Numbered from the stretch's first letter, positions 38,319 to 47,230 are shown. The stretch: 64,000 bases of DNA from Humibacter ginsenosidimutans (GCF_007859675.1 NZ_CP042305.1:3906001-3970000), one strand, 5' to 3'. The notes: a model not told the origin generated them from the letters alone. A program made the numbers and translations.

Positions 38319-39601
38319 ATGGCCGAACGTTTCGACGCCGTCGACATCATCCGCACCAAGCGCGATCGCGGCGAACTCTCCACCGCCGAGATCGAGTGGC
38401 TCGTGGATGCCTACACCCGCGGATTCGTCGCGGACGAGCAGATGTCGTCCTGGGCGATGGCCGTGCTGCTCAACGGCATGAGCAGACGCGAGATCCGCGA
38501 CCTCACGCTCGCGATGATCGCGAGCGGTGAGCGCATGAGCTTCGCCGACCTCGGCAAGCCGACGGTCGACAAGCACTCGACGGGGGAGTCGGCGACAAGA
38601 TCACGCTGCCGCTCGTTCCGCTCGTGGCATCCTTCGGCGTCGCCGTTCCCCAGCTCTCCGGACGTGGTCTTGGCCACACCGGAGGAACGCTCGACAAGCT
38701 GGAGAGCATCTCGGGATGGCGTGCGGCGCTCACGACCGACGAACTGTTCGCGCAGCTGCGCGACGTGGGCGGCGCCATCTGCGCGGCCGGCCCAGGTCTC
38801 GCGCCCGCGGACAAGAAATTGTACGCGTTGCGCGACATCACGGGCACGGTCGAGGCCATCCCGCTGATCGCGTCGTCGATCATGAGCAAGAAGATCGCCG
38901 AGGGCACGGGTGCGCTCGTGCTCGACGTCAAGTTCGGATCCGGCGCCTTCATGCGTGACCTCGACAAGGCGCGAGAGCTGGCCCGCACCATGGTCGAGCT
39001 CGGACAGGATGCCGGTGTCGCGACCTCTGCGCTGCTCACCGACATGAACGCCCCGCTCGGGCGCGCCATCGGCAACGCGAACGAGGTGCGGGAGTCTGTC
39101 GAGGTCTTGGAGGGCGGAGGCCCTGCCGACATCGTCGAGCTCACCCTCGCTCTGGCGCGCGAGATGTTGACGCTGGTCGGCAAGCCCGACGCCGACGTGG
39201 AGGACGCCCTGCGCTCGGGCCGTGCGATGGACTCGTGGCGCGCGCTCATCTGCGCGCAGGACGGCGACCCCGACGCTCCGCTGCCGCACCCTCGCGAGAC
39301 GCACACCGTCACCGCGCCGCGCTCCGGCGTCGTGGTGCGGCAGGATGCGCTCGCGTTCGGTGTGGCCGCGTGGCGCCTCGGTGCCGGACGCGCCCGCCAG
39401 CAGGATCCCGTGCTGCACGCCGCAGGCATCGACCTGCACGCCCAGGTCGGGGAGTCGGTCGCCGAAGGCGACCCGCTGTTCACCCTGTCCACGGACGACC
39501 CGGTGCGTTTCGAACGCGCCCTGGAGGCACTCGACGGCGCCTGGGAGCTTGGCGAGACGGCGCGGGAGCGCGGACCGATCGTGGTGGACCGCGTCGCCTG
39601 A
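38319..39601 (+). pseudogene. deoA: Thymidine phosphorylase, frameshifted by one missing G
   Basis: Pyrimidine-nucleoside phosphorylase cleaves thymidine or uridine to base and (deoxy)ribose-1-phosphate. The 5' part (from ATG 38319) reads AERFDAVDIIRTKRDRGEL through GKPTVDKHSTGE. The frame is then lost in a run of five G (38582-38586), and family sequence resumes in another frame as VGDKITLPLVPLVASFGVAV through DRVA. Six G would restore the invariant KHSTGGVGDK motif. All other regions (LSGRGLGHTGGTLDKLESI, KKIAEGTGALVLDVKFGSGA) are intact, so the lesion is recent, a sequencing error, or a slipped repeat. An internal start near 38624 would give a protein lacking the first domain. About 427 residues when repaired, normal for the family. 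Confidence 0.9.
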
Positions 39602-39689
39602 CCGTTGCACCCTCGCAGCGCACGTTCAGGCGATCTGATCGCCCTGTTCGGACGATGCGTCGCGGTGCAATCGGGGCTGCAATGGGGTC

Positions 39690-40628
39690 ATGAGCGTTGC
39701 CGTCACTCTCGATAACTTTCCGCGCGTAGAGACCGACACGATGATCGCCGGAATGCTCCCGATCATCGGCGCCGTCGGCGTGTTCCATCATGACCGCGAC
39801 CTCGCGCCGTTGGATCGACAGCCGGTGATCCGGCAGAACCGGGACACCCTGTATTCGGTTGCCGTGGCGGACCTCACGAACGGCGCGACGCTCACCGTGC
39901 CGGATATGAGGGATCGGTACATCTCGGTGATGGTGATCAACCAGGACCATTACATCAACCGCGTATATCACCGGCCGGGCCGCTACCGGCTGACGGTCGA
40001 CGAGTTCGGTACGGACTATGCGGTGGTCGCTGCGCGCATCCTGTTCGATCCATCGAGCCGTGCGGACTTGGACGAGGTGCATGCCCTTCAGGATGGCCTG
40101 CGAATCGAGGCCGACGGCCGGCGCTCTTTCACACGGCCCGACAACGACCCCGATTCGTACAAGGCGGTGCGTGACGCACTGCTCGTTCTCGGCAAGACGA
40201 TGGGCAGCTTGTCGCGATGCTTCGGTCCGATCGAAGATGTCGATCCGGTGCATCATCTCGTCGCCACGGCATCGGCGTGGGGCGGCCTGCCGGACGAGGA
40301 GGCCCAGTACATCAACGTGAATCCGCAACTGTCGAGCGGCCGATACACGATGAGGTTCGGCGACGCGCCGGCGGACGCGTTCTGGTCATTGAGCGTCTAC
40401 GACGGCGACGGCTACTTCGACCGCTCGGCGGTCGGTGCCACGAACGTCAATTCGGTGTTCGCCATACCCGACGCGGACGGGGCGGTCACGGTGCATCTCG
40501 GCGACTGGGATGCCGGCACTCCGAATCGTCTGGCGTTGCCCGAGGGCTGGAATCTGCTGATCCGCCTCTACCGCCCGCGTCTGGACGAGCTGAAGGATTG
40601 GCACACACCCGAGATCGTGCCGGCATGA
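39690..40628 (+). CDS. DUF1254/DUF1214-domain protein
   Basis: A 312-residue protein with an N-terminal DUF1254-like region (ETDTMIAGMLPIIGAVGVFH through NRDTLYSVAVADL) and a C-terminal DUF1214-like beta region (FGDAPADAFWSLSVYDGDGY through NLLIRLYRPRLDELKDW). No signal peptide is visible. Function is unknown; such proteins occur widely in soil bacteria. It separates deoA from add and has no obvious link to nucleosides. Codon choice looks slightly less GC-rich at third positions than the neighbours, which could reflect acquisition. The start ATG 39690 is inferred from family length; no strong ribosome binding site is seen. Confidence 0.8.
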   Translation: MSVAVTLDNFPRVETDTMIAGMLPIIGAVGVFHHDRDLAPLDRQPVIRQNRDTLYSVAVADLTNGATLTVPDMRDRYISVMVINQDHYINRVYHRPGRYRLTVDEFGTDYAVVAARILFDPSSRADLDEVHALQDGLRIEADGRRSFTRPDNDPDSYKAVRDALLVLGKTMGSLSRCFGPIEDVDPVHHLVATASAWGGLPDEEAQYINVNPQLSSGRYTMRFGDAPADAFWSLSVYDGDGYFDRSAVGATNVNSVFAIPDADGAVTVHLGDWDAGTPNRLALPEGWNLLIRLYRPRLDELKDWHTPEIVPA

Positions 40629-40730
40629 TGGTGCCCTCCGCAGCCTGTACGTGGATGCTCGGCACAAGATTCCCCCGCGGCTCGCTGCCCCTGTCGCTGC
40701 TGTGCCACTCCAGGGTTCGATCGGGGCACT

Positions 40731-40750
40731 GAAACGAGCGAGCTCGTTTC
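40731..40750. promoter_or_regulatory. Palindromic operator in the add promoter
   Basis: GAAACGAGC (40731-40739) and GCTCGTTTC (40742-40750) are perfect 9-bp arms separated by 2 bp. The -10 TAACCT of add is at 40770-40775, so the palindrome overlaps the expected -35. A 2-nt spacer is too short for a good RNA hairpin, so an operator is more likely than a terminator for the upstream gene. Confidence 0.55.
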
Positions 40751-40781
40751 GTCACCCCTCAATCGCCCGTAACCTGGAGCA

Positions 40782-41927
40782 ATGAGCGCAGAGCCGTCGG
40801 GCCCAACGGAGCCCCCCAGTACCACCGCCCCCCATGTCGTCGACGGAGTCGACGTGCAGATCCTGCCGAAGGTGTCGCTGCACGACCACCTCGACGGCGG
40901 GCTCCGGCCGCAGACCATCATCGAGCTGGCCGACGAGATCGACCTCGACGTGCCCGAGACGGATGCGGACGCGCTCGGCGACTGGTTCGCGCGGCAGTCC
41001 GACTCGGGGTCGCTCGTGGAATACCTCAAGACGTTCGACCTCACGACGGCCGTCATGCAGACCAGGGACGGCCTGGCCCGAGTGGCCCGCGAATTCGTTC
41101 TCGACCTCGCGGCCGACGGTGTCGTCTACGGCGAGGTGCGCTGGGCGCCAGAGCAGCACCTGGCGCGGGGCCTCACTCTCGACCAGGCGGTCGAGGCGGT
41201 GCAGCGCGGGCTGGAGCAGGGCGTCGACGATGTGCGCGCGAGCGGGGCGAACATCCGTGTCGGGCAGCTCGTCACGGCCATGCGTCACGCCGACCGCGGC
41301 CTCGAGATCGCACAGCTCGCCGTTCGGCATCGGGATGCCGGTGTGGTCGGCTTCGACATCGCCGGTGCGGAGGCGGGGTTCCCGGCGAGCAACCACCGCA
41401 TCGCCTTCGACTATCTCGCCGAACAGTACTTTCCGGTGACGGTGCACGCGGGGGAGGCGGACGGGCTCGCGAGCATCCAGAGCGCGCTCATCGACGGCCG
41501 CGCGCTGCGGCTCGGTCACGGGGTACGGCTGGCGGAGGACATCACCGTCGAACGGCAGGACGACGAGAACATCTACGTCTCTCTCGGCAGGCTCTCGCAG
41601 TGGGTCAAGGATCGCGAGATCGCGCTCGAGCTGAGCCCGTCGTCGAACCTGCAGACCGGGGCGATCGCGGCGTGGGGCGACGACCTCATCGACCACCCCT
41701 TCGACCTGCTCTACCAGCTCGGCTTCCAGGTGACGGTGAACACCGACAATCGGCTGATGAGCCGCACGTCGCTGAGCCGCGAGCTCGCACTGCTCGCGGA
41801 TGCCTTCGGCTACGATCTCGACGACCTCGAGACGTTCCAGCTCAACGCCGCGGCTGCCACTTTCCTCCCGCTGGAAGACCGGGAAGACCTGGCCGAGGCG
41901 ATCTCGTCGGGATTCGACACCGTCTGA
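40782..41927 (+). CDS. add: Adenosine deaminase
   Basis: Converts (deoxy)adenosine to (deoxy)inosine, which feeds the purine nucleoside phosphorylase encoded at 44741. The 381-residue protein keeps the metal ligands HDHLDGGLRP (about 35-44) and HAGEADGL (about 222-229), the region RLGHGVRL, and LELSPSSNLQTG. The last metal-ligand loop reads VTVNTDNRLMSRTSLSREL, the TDN variant common in actinobacteria. TAACCT (40770-40775) lies 6 nt before the ATG (leaderless). A palindrome overlaps the promoter. Confidence 0.95.
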   Translation: MSAEPSGPTEPPSTTAPHVVDGVDVQILPKVSLHDHLDGGLRPQTIIELADEIDLDVPETDADALGDWFARQSDSGSLVEYLKTFDLTTAVMQTRDGLARVAREFVLDLAADGVVYGEVRWAPEQHLARGLTLDQAVEAVQRGLEQGVDDVRASGANIRVGQLVTAMRHADRGLEIAQLAVRHRDAGVVGFDIAGAEAGFPASNHRIAFDYLAEQYFPVTVHAGEADGLASIQSALIDGRALRLGHGVRLAEDITVERQDDENIYVSLGRLSQWVKDREIALELSPSSNLQTGAIAAWGDDLIDHPFDLLYQLGFQVTVNTDNRLMSRTSLSRELALLADAFGYDLDDLETFQLNAAAATFLPLEDREDLAEAISSGFDTV

Positions 41928-41946
41928 GCGGGGCACGCCCCACCGC

Positions 41947-41985
41947 GGGTTGAGGAGCGCGCCGCTTCGCGGTGCTCCTCAACCC
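41947..41985 (+). terminator. Terminator after add
   Basis: GGGTTGAGGAGC (41947-41958) and GCTCCTCAACCC (41974-41985) form a perfect 12-bp stem with a GC-rich 15-nt loop. A partial third copy of the right arm, GGTGCTCCTCAACC, lies about 37 nt downstream (near 42009-42022). Confidence 0.75.
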
Positions 41986-42082
41986 ACGGGATGGGGTGCC
42001 GCTTGGCGGTGCTCCTCAACCTGAGGTAATGCCGGCTCGCACTCAGCCAGCGTTGAACATCCGTCGCGATACGCTTGTAGAC

Positions 42083-42556
42083 ATGTCGCTTCCGCCGCTG
42101 CCCGACTCTGCCATCGACCTCGGTGTGCACGCGTCGGATTGGCGTGCCGCCGTTCGTTTCGCGGGCAATGCGCTGCGCCGCTCCGGTGCCACGCGCGACA
42201 GCTACACGGAGCGCATGATCCAGGTCATCGACGAGTTCGGCGCCTACATCGTCATCGCCCCCGGGCTTGCGCTGGCGCACGCGCGACCGGGTCCCGACGT
42301 GCTGGCCGACGGCCTGTCGGTGGTGACGTTCGCGGAGCCGGTGGTGTTCGGACATCCGCACAACGATCCGGTCAGCGTGGTGGTCGGCCTCGCCGTCTCC
42401 TCACCAGACGCGCACGTGACCTGCGTCGCCGAACTCGCCAACATCTTCAACGATCCGCAGGCGATTCCGGCGCTGGCGAACGCGAGCACGGCCGACGAGG
42501 TGTGGCGTGTGATCGGCGCACCCGAGTTGCCGCAGGACCTTTCGCCCGTTCGCTGA
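42083..42556 (+). CDS. PTS EIIA component (ascorbate/mannitol-type)
   Basis: A 157-residue EIIA domain protein of the PTS_EIIA_2 family. The phospho-accepting histidine lies in IAPGLALAHARPGPDV (about 63-78). The context VFGHPHNDPVSVVVGLA is also conserved. It would take phosphate from HPr and pass it to the IIB encoded next. The ATG at 42083 is chosen because TACGCT (42070-42075) lies 7 nt upstream (leaderless), and the family begins with a short helix here. No IIC permease gene is nearby. Confidence 0.88.
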   Translation: MSLPPLPDSAIDLGVHASDWRAAVRFAGNALRRSGATRDSYTERMIQVIDEFGAYIVIAPGLALAHARPGPDVLADGLSVVTFAEPVVFGHPHNDPVSVVVGLAVSSPDAHVTCVAELANIFNDPQAIPALANASTADEVWRVIGAPELPQDLSPVR

Positions 42557-42634
42557 CGGATCCGTGCTCTTCGGATGCAGTCCGGCGCGGCGGGCAGCCG
42601 GCCGAACGATCCGCCCATTCAGCAAGGAGACGCA

Positions 42635-42907
42635 ATGAAGATCGTGGCGATCTGCGGTGCCGGGGTGGGAACATCCGGCATCCTCAAGGTGAACGCCGAG
42701 CGGGTGCTCGAGCGGCTCGGGCTCTCCGCCGACGTGAGCGCGTCGGATGTCGCGAGCCTGGCGACCACGGGAGCCGATGCCCAGGTCATCCTCACTTCGC
42801 CGGAGCTCGTCGAGCGCATCCCGCCGACCAACGCCGACATCGTCGTCGTGGAGAACTACTTCGACCTGAACGAGCTCGAGCGCAAGCTCGAGGATGCCAT
42901 CGGCTGA
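42635..42907 (+). CDS. PTS EIIB component (ascorbate/galactitol-type)
   Basis: A 90-residue Rossmann-like IIB protein. It starts MKIVAICGAGVGTSGILKVN with the phospho-accepting cysteine in the P-loop CGAGVGTS (residue 7). AAGGAG lies 7 nt before the ATG. It follows the IIA gene by 78 nt and is probably co-transcribed. The usual membrane subunit IIC is absent from this window, so the pair either serves a IIC encoded elsewhere or has a regulatory role. Confidence 0.88.
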   Translation: MKIVAICGAGVGTSGILKVNAERVLERLGLSADVSASDVASLATTGADAQVILTSPELVERIPPTNADIVVVENYFDLNELERKLEDAIG

Positions 42908-42928
42908 CTTCCCCGCCCGGCGGTCCCA

Positions 42929-42994
42929 TCGCCGAGAGTGCCGGTTCTTCTCGCCGAGAGCGCGTGTTTCGCTCGCCGAGAGTGCGTGTTCCCG
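42929..42994. repeat. Three tandem 22-bp repeats
   Basis: Three copies start at 42929, 42951 and 42973, each beginning TCGCCGAGAG and continuing as G/C-CGTGTT-type sequence (copy 1 more diverged). The period is exactly 22 bp. They fill most of the 103-bp gap between the convergent IIB and phosphosugar-mutase genes. Function unknown. Confidence 0.7.
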
Positions 42995-43010
42995 TGGAGC
43001 GGCGCGGCCG

Positions 43011-44744
43011 CTACACGGCGTCGGTCAGCACGCGCATCGCGGCGCCGACCGCGTCGGCACGGGACTGCGCTGCGGCGCGGCGAGCGGCGGCATCCGTGTC
43101 GCCGTCGTCGAATGCGTCGATGTAGATCTTGAGCTTGGGCTCCGTGCCGCTGGGGCGCACCATCACGCGCGAGCCGTCGTCGAGCACGATGCGCAGCACG
43201 TCGCTGGGCGGCAGCGTGGCAGAGCCTTCGCGCAGATCGTCGATGCGCACGACCACGGCGTCGCCGACGTGTGCTGGCGGCTCGGCGCGCAGCGCCGCCA
43301 TGATGCGTGAGATGCGGTCGAGATCGGTCACCCTGATGGAGATCTGATCCGACGCGTACGCACCGAATCGCTCGGTGAACTCGTCGAGCCGGTCCGCGAT
43401 GGTGCGGCCCTCGGCGTGCAGCCGCTGCGCGAGCGCGAGGGCGAACGTCGCGGCCGAGATGCCGTCCTTGTCGCGCACGGTCTGCGGATTCACGAGGTAG
43501 CCGAGAGCCTCCTCGTAGCCGAAGAGCAGTCCGGGCACACGGCTGACCCACTTGAATCCGGTGAGGGTCTCGGCGAATCGCAGACCGTGGGCATCCGCCA
43601 CGGCCTTCAACGCGGGCGAGGAGACGATGGATGCCGCCAACGCCCCGTCGAGACCGCTCTCGGCCGCGAGCTCCGCAGCGGTCCACCCGAGCAGCATGCC
43701 CACCTCGTTGCCGCTCAACCGCCGGAACCCCTCGGCCGACGACTCGTCGGGAATGCCGATGGCCAGCCGGTCGGCGTCGGGGTCGTTCGCGATCACGAGC
43801 TGTGCGCCCGCCTCGCGTGCGAGCGCGAATGCGAGGTCGAGGGCGCCGGGCTCCTCCGGGTTGGGGAACGAGACGGTCGGGAAGTCGGGATCGGGCTCCT
43901 GCTGCTCGGGCACGGAGACGGGGACGGACAGCCCGGCGGCGGCGAAGACGGCGCTCGCCGTCTGCCAGCCGACCCCGTGCATCGCCGTGTAGACGACCCG
44001 CAGCCCTGAGCCGTGGTCCGCGCCCGCGGTTCGGGTGGTCCCGTGCCCAGCCACGGCGGCGGTCGCCGCGACGTACGCGTCGACGAGCGACTCCTCTGCG
44101 ATCTCGTAGTCGTCGGATCGTGGCAGGTCGGAGACGGCTCCGCGCGCCACCTCGTCGATGTGCGCAGCGATGAGTCCATCGGCCGGTGGCACGATCTGCG
44201 ATCCCTCGTCCGCACCGCCGAGATACACCTTGTAGCCGTTGTCGCGGGCCGGATTGTGGCTCGCCGTCACCATCACCCCGGCCGACGCCTTCAGGTGCCG
44301 CACCGCGAACGCGAGCACTGGCGTCGGCAGCAGCCGCGGCAGCAGCACGGCCCGCACCCCTGCCCCCGCCATCACCTCAGCGGTGTCGCGTGCGAACACC
44401 TGCGAGTTCGTGCGTCCGTCGTAGCCGATCACGACCGAGGGCGTGACGCCGGATTCCGCTGCCTGCTCGACCAGGTATGCCGCGAGCCCCGCTGCGGCCT
44501 GCGCCACGAGCACGCGGTTCATGCGGTTGGGCCCCGCGGCGATCTCCCCGCGCAGTCCCGCGGTGCCGAACGCGAGCCGGGTGTCGAACCTCGAGTGCAG
44601 GTCGGCGACGGCCTCGCCGGATCCGGCGACGGCCTCGTCGACGATGGCCTGCAGTTCGGCGCGTGTCTCGGCATCCGGATCGTCCGGGATCCAGGCCCGC
44701 GCCGCGGCGACGACCTCGGCGTCGGACAGCGGCGCGGCGCTCAC
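43011..44744 (-). CDS. Phospho-sugar mutase (phosphopentomutase/phosphomannomutase-like)
   Basis: A 577-residue alpha-D-phosphohexomutase-superfamily enzyme. The phospho-serine loop is VMVTASHNPARDNGYKVY (about 154-171), the metal loop NDPDADRLAIG (about 319-329), the sugar-specificity loop contains GYEEALGYLVNP, and the phosphate-binding region is VMVRPSGTEPKLKIY. The length matches the long PgmB type. It overlaps the downstream end of the purine nucleoside phosphorylase gene by ATGA, so a role on ribose-1-phosphate (to ribose-5-phosphate) is plausible; activity on mannose- or glucose-phosphate is equally possible. Confidence 0.9.
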   Translation of the reverse strand: MSAAPLSDAEVVAAARAWIPDDPDAETRAELQAIVDEAVAGSGEAVADLHSRFDTRLAFGTAGLRGEIAAGPNRMNRVLVAQAAAGLAAYLVEQAAESGVTPSVVIGYDGRTNSQVFARDTAEVMAGAGVRAVLLPRLLPTPVLAFAVRHLKASAGVMVTASHNPARDNGYKVYLGGADEGSQIVPPADGLIAAHIDEVARGAVSDLPRSDDYEIAEESLVDAYVAATAAVAGHGTTRTAGADHGSGLRVVYTAMHGVGWQTASAVFAAAGLSVPVSVPEQQEPDPDFPTVSFPNPEEPGALDLAFALAREAGAQLVIANDPDADRLAIGIPDESSAEGFRRLSGNEVGMLLGWTAAELAAESGLDGALAASIVSSPALKAVADAHGLRFAETLTGFKWVSRVPGLLFGYEEALGYLVNPQTVRDKDGISAATFALALAQRLHAEGRTIADRLDEFTERFGAYASDQISIRVTDLDRISRIMAALRAEPPAHVGDAVVVRIDDLREGSATLPPSDVLRIVLDDGSRVMVRPSGTEPKLKIYIDAFDDGDTDAAARRAAAQSRADAVGAAMRVLTDAV

Positions 44745-45577
44745 AGCTTCTCCACGATGCGGGCGAGCAGCGCGCTGATCACCGGCTCCGCCTGGCGGCC
44801 GGCCTCGATGACCTCGGCGTGGCTGAGCGGCTGGTCGGAGATGCCGGCGGCCAGGTTGGTGATCAACGACATGCCGAGCACCTCCATGCCCGACTGGCGT
44901 GCGGCGATCGCCTCCAGCGAGGTCGACATGCCCACGATGTGGCCGCCTATCGTCTTCGCCATCTGCACCTCGGCCGGCGTCTCGTAGTGGGGACCGCGGA
45001 ACTGCACGTACACGCCCTCGTCGAGGGAGGCATCCACCTCGCGCGCCAGCTCGCGCAGCCGGCGCGAGTAGAGATCGGTGAGGTCGATGAACGTCGCGCC
45101 CTCGAGGGGGGATGCCGCCGTGAGGTTGATGTGGTCGCTGATCAGCACAGGCGTTCCGGGACCCCAGGTCTGCTTGATGCCGCCCGCGCCGTTCGTGAGG
45201 ATCATGACCGTGGCGCCCGCCGCGGCGGCGGTGCGCACGCCGTGCACGACGGGACGCACACCCCGGCCCTCGTAGAAGTGCGTGCGAGCGCCGAGCACGA
45301 GCGCGTGCTTGCCGTTCGCCAGTCGAACCGAACGGATCGTCCCGACGTGCCCCGGCACAGCAGGAGCGCTGAATCCGAGGATGTCCGTGGCCGGCACCGT
45401 CGCGACAGTCTCGCCGATGAGGTCGGCCGCCTTGCCCCAGCCGCTGCCCAGCGTCAGCGCGATGTCGTGGCGCTCGATGCCGGTGCGCTCGGCGATCTGT
45501 TCGGCCGCGATGCGCGCGATCTCGAACGGATCGGCGGCGCTGTCGTCGAAGGGATTCGCTGCGTCGTCGGATGCCAT
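44741..45577 (-). CDS. Purine-nucleoside phosphorylase
   Basis: The enzyme splits inosine or guanosine into base and ribose-1-phosphate. The 278-residue protein is of the trimeric class: GSGWGKAADLI (about 43-53) binds phosphate, AVPGHVGTIRS and RTHFYEGRG follow, then LTNGAGGIKQTW and the specificity region FRGPHYETPAEVQM and GMSTSLEAIAARQSG. TAGAGT (45585-45590) lies 7 nt before the ATG (leaderless). It overlaps the mutase gene, linking phosphorolysis to sugar-phosphate use. It is divergent from the flavoprotein gene. Confidence 0.94.
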   Translation of the reverse strand: MASDDAANPFDDSAADPFEIARIAAEQIAERTGIERHDIALTLGSGWGKAADLIGETVATVPATDILGFSAPAVPGHVGTIRSVRLANGKHALVLGARTHFYEGRGVRPVVHGVRTAAAAGATVMILTNGAGGIKQTWGPGTPVLISDHINLTAASPLEGATFIDLTDLYSRRLRELAREVDASLDEGVYVQFRGPHYETPAEVQMAKTIGGHIVGMSTSLEAIAARQSGMEVLGMSLITNLAAGISDQPLSHAEVIEAGRQAEPVISALLARIVEKL

Positions 45578-45773
45578 GACCACCACTCTAGGCAGCGGCC
45601 TGCCGTGATTCCCATCACCGCTCATCGGCGCAGCGGCCGACGGGGCGGTCTGCCATGTCGGGAACGCGACACACTCGCCGTTGCGGCGCCGTGAGGGCGC
45701 ATCGGTCGCAACCGTGCGTGCAGTCGAGAGCGGTACGCACGGCGGGGACGGGCGTACGAATAAAATGGATGCC

Positions 45774-47207
45774 ATGGCCTTCGAGTTCGAGCGCAAGCAA
45801 TCCATCGCCGTACTCGGGGGCGGTCCCGGCGGCTACGAAGCAGCACTCGCCGGGGCGCAGCTCGGGGCCGAGGTCACGCTCGTCGAGCGCGCGGGCGTCG
45901 GCGGCGCCGCGGTGATGACCGACGTCGTGCCGTCGAAGACGCTCATCGCCACCGCGGATGCCACGCGGGCCATCGGCGAGGCCGCCGATCTCGGCGTGCA
46001 GTTCTTCGGTCGCACAGAGACGGGCAAGCCCATCCGGCCCGAGGTGGCGGTCAACCTCTCCGCCGTGAACAAGCGTCTGCTCGGGCTGGCACGCCAGCAG
46101 TCGGAGGACATGCGCAGCGAGCTCGTGCACGCCGGTGTGCGCATCGTCACCGGAGAGGGACGTTTCGACGGGCCGAACGCCCTCATCGTCTCCACGTCGA
46201 AGGACAACGGCACCGACTTCGATCGCGTCGAGGCCGACACCATGGTGATCGCGGTCGGTGCCAGCCCTCGACTGCTGCCGACGGCGATGCCCGACGGGGA
46301 GCGCATCCTCACCTGGACCCAGCTCTACGGGCTGAGCACGGTGCCGGAGCACCTCATCGTCGTGGGATCCGGCGTCACCGGTGCCGAGTTCGCCAGCGCC
46401 TACACGTACCTGGGCGCGAAGGTCACTCTCATCTCCAGCCGCGACCGGGTGCTGCCAGGCGAAGACGCCGACGCCGCCACCGTGCTCGAGAAGGTCTTCA
46501 AGCGCAACGGCATGACCGTGCTCTCCAAGTCCCGTGCCGAGTCGGTGGAACGCACCGAGAACGGCGTGGTCGCCACGCTCAGCGACGGACGCACGGTCGA
46601 GGGCTCGCACTGCCTGCTCGCCGTCGGCTCCATTCCCAACACGGCGGGCATCGGGCTCGAGGATGCCGGTGTGCAGCTCACCCCGAGCGGCCACATCCGC
46701 GTCAATCGCGTCGCCCGTACATCGATGCCGAGCATCTACGCCGCTGGCGACTGCTCGAACGTGCTGCCGCTGGCCTCCGTCGCCTCCATGCAGGGGCGCA
46801 CCGCCATCTTCCACGCGCTCGGCGACTCGGTGACCCCGATCGAGCTGCGCAACGTGGCATCCAACATCTTCACCTCGCCCGAGATCGCCACGGTCGGCTG
46901 GAACCAGCGCGAGATCGAGGAAGGCCTCGCCCAGGGCGACATCTACAAGCTTGCGCTCAAGTCGAATCCGCGCGCCAAGATGCAGGGCATCAAGGACGGC
47001 TTCGTCAAGCTGTTCGCCCGCACCGGCAGCGGAACGGTCATCGGCGGGGTGATCGTGGCTCCGCGGGCGAGCGAGCTGATTCTGCCCGTCGCGCTGGCCG
47101 TGGAGCATCGCCTCACCGTCGACCAGGTCGCCCGCGCGTTCTCGGTCTACCCGTCGCTGTCGAACTCCATCACCGACGCCGCGCGCGCCATGCACATCGT
47201 GCTCTAG
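45774..47207 (+). CDS. Flavoprotein disulfide reductase-family protein (LpdA/quinone reductase type) without redox cysteines
   Basis: A 477-residue FAD/NAD(P)H enzyme of the pyridine nucleotide-disulfide oxidoreductase family. It has the FAD fold AVLGGGPGGYEAAL (about 12-25), the NAD(P)H fold VVGSGVTGAEFASAYTYLG and the FAD motif IYAAGDCSN. The redox segment that is normally CxxxxC reads GVGGAAVMTDVVPSKTL, with no cysteine, and the C-terminal HxH(P) catalytic region reads VYPSLSN. It cannot work as a dithiol reductase. It matches mycobacterial LpdA-like NAD(P)H:quinone reductases, though these usually keep one cysteine. TAAAAT (45761-45766) is 7 nt before ATG 45774 (leaderless). Confidence 0.9.
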   Translation: MAFEFERKQSIAVLGGGPGGYEAALAGAQLGAEVTLVERAGVGGAAVMTDVVPSKTLIATADATRAIGEAADLGVQFFGRTETGKPIRPEVAVNLSAVNKRLLGLARQQSEDMRSELVHAGVRIVTGEGRFDGPNALIVSTSKDNGTDFDRVEADTMVIAVGASPRLLPTAMPDGERILTWTQLYGLSTVPEHLIVVGSGVTGAEFASAYTYLGAKVTLISSRDRVLPGEDADAATVLEKVFKRNGMTVLSKSRAESVERTENGVVATLSDGRTVEGSHCLLAVGSIPNTAGIGLEDAGVQLTPSGHIRVNRVARTSMPSIYAAGDCSNVLPLASVASMQGRTAIFHALGDSVTPIELRNVASNIFTSPEIATVGWNQREIEEGLAQGDIYKLALKSNPRAKMQGIKDGFVKLFARTGSGTVIGGVIVAPRASELILPVALAVEHRLTVDQVARAFSVYPSLSNSITDAARAMHIVL

Positions 47208-47230
47208 CGGCGCACATCGCGCTCTAGCTG
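47191..47230 (+). repeat. 20-bp tandem duplication across a stop codon
   Basis: The last codons and stop of the flavoprotein gene (47191-47210) are repeated at once (47211-47230) with 17 of 20 bases identical, including a second TAG. The duplication would keep translation ending in two stops in the same frame spacing. Confidence 0.7.

Noticed and set aside
42929..42994. CRISPR-like array
   Set aside because: The repeats are contiguous without spacers and there are no cas genes.
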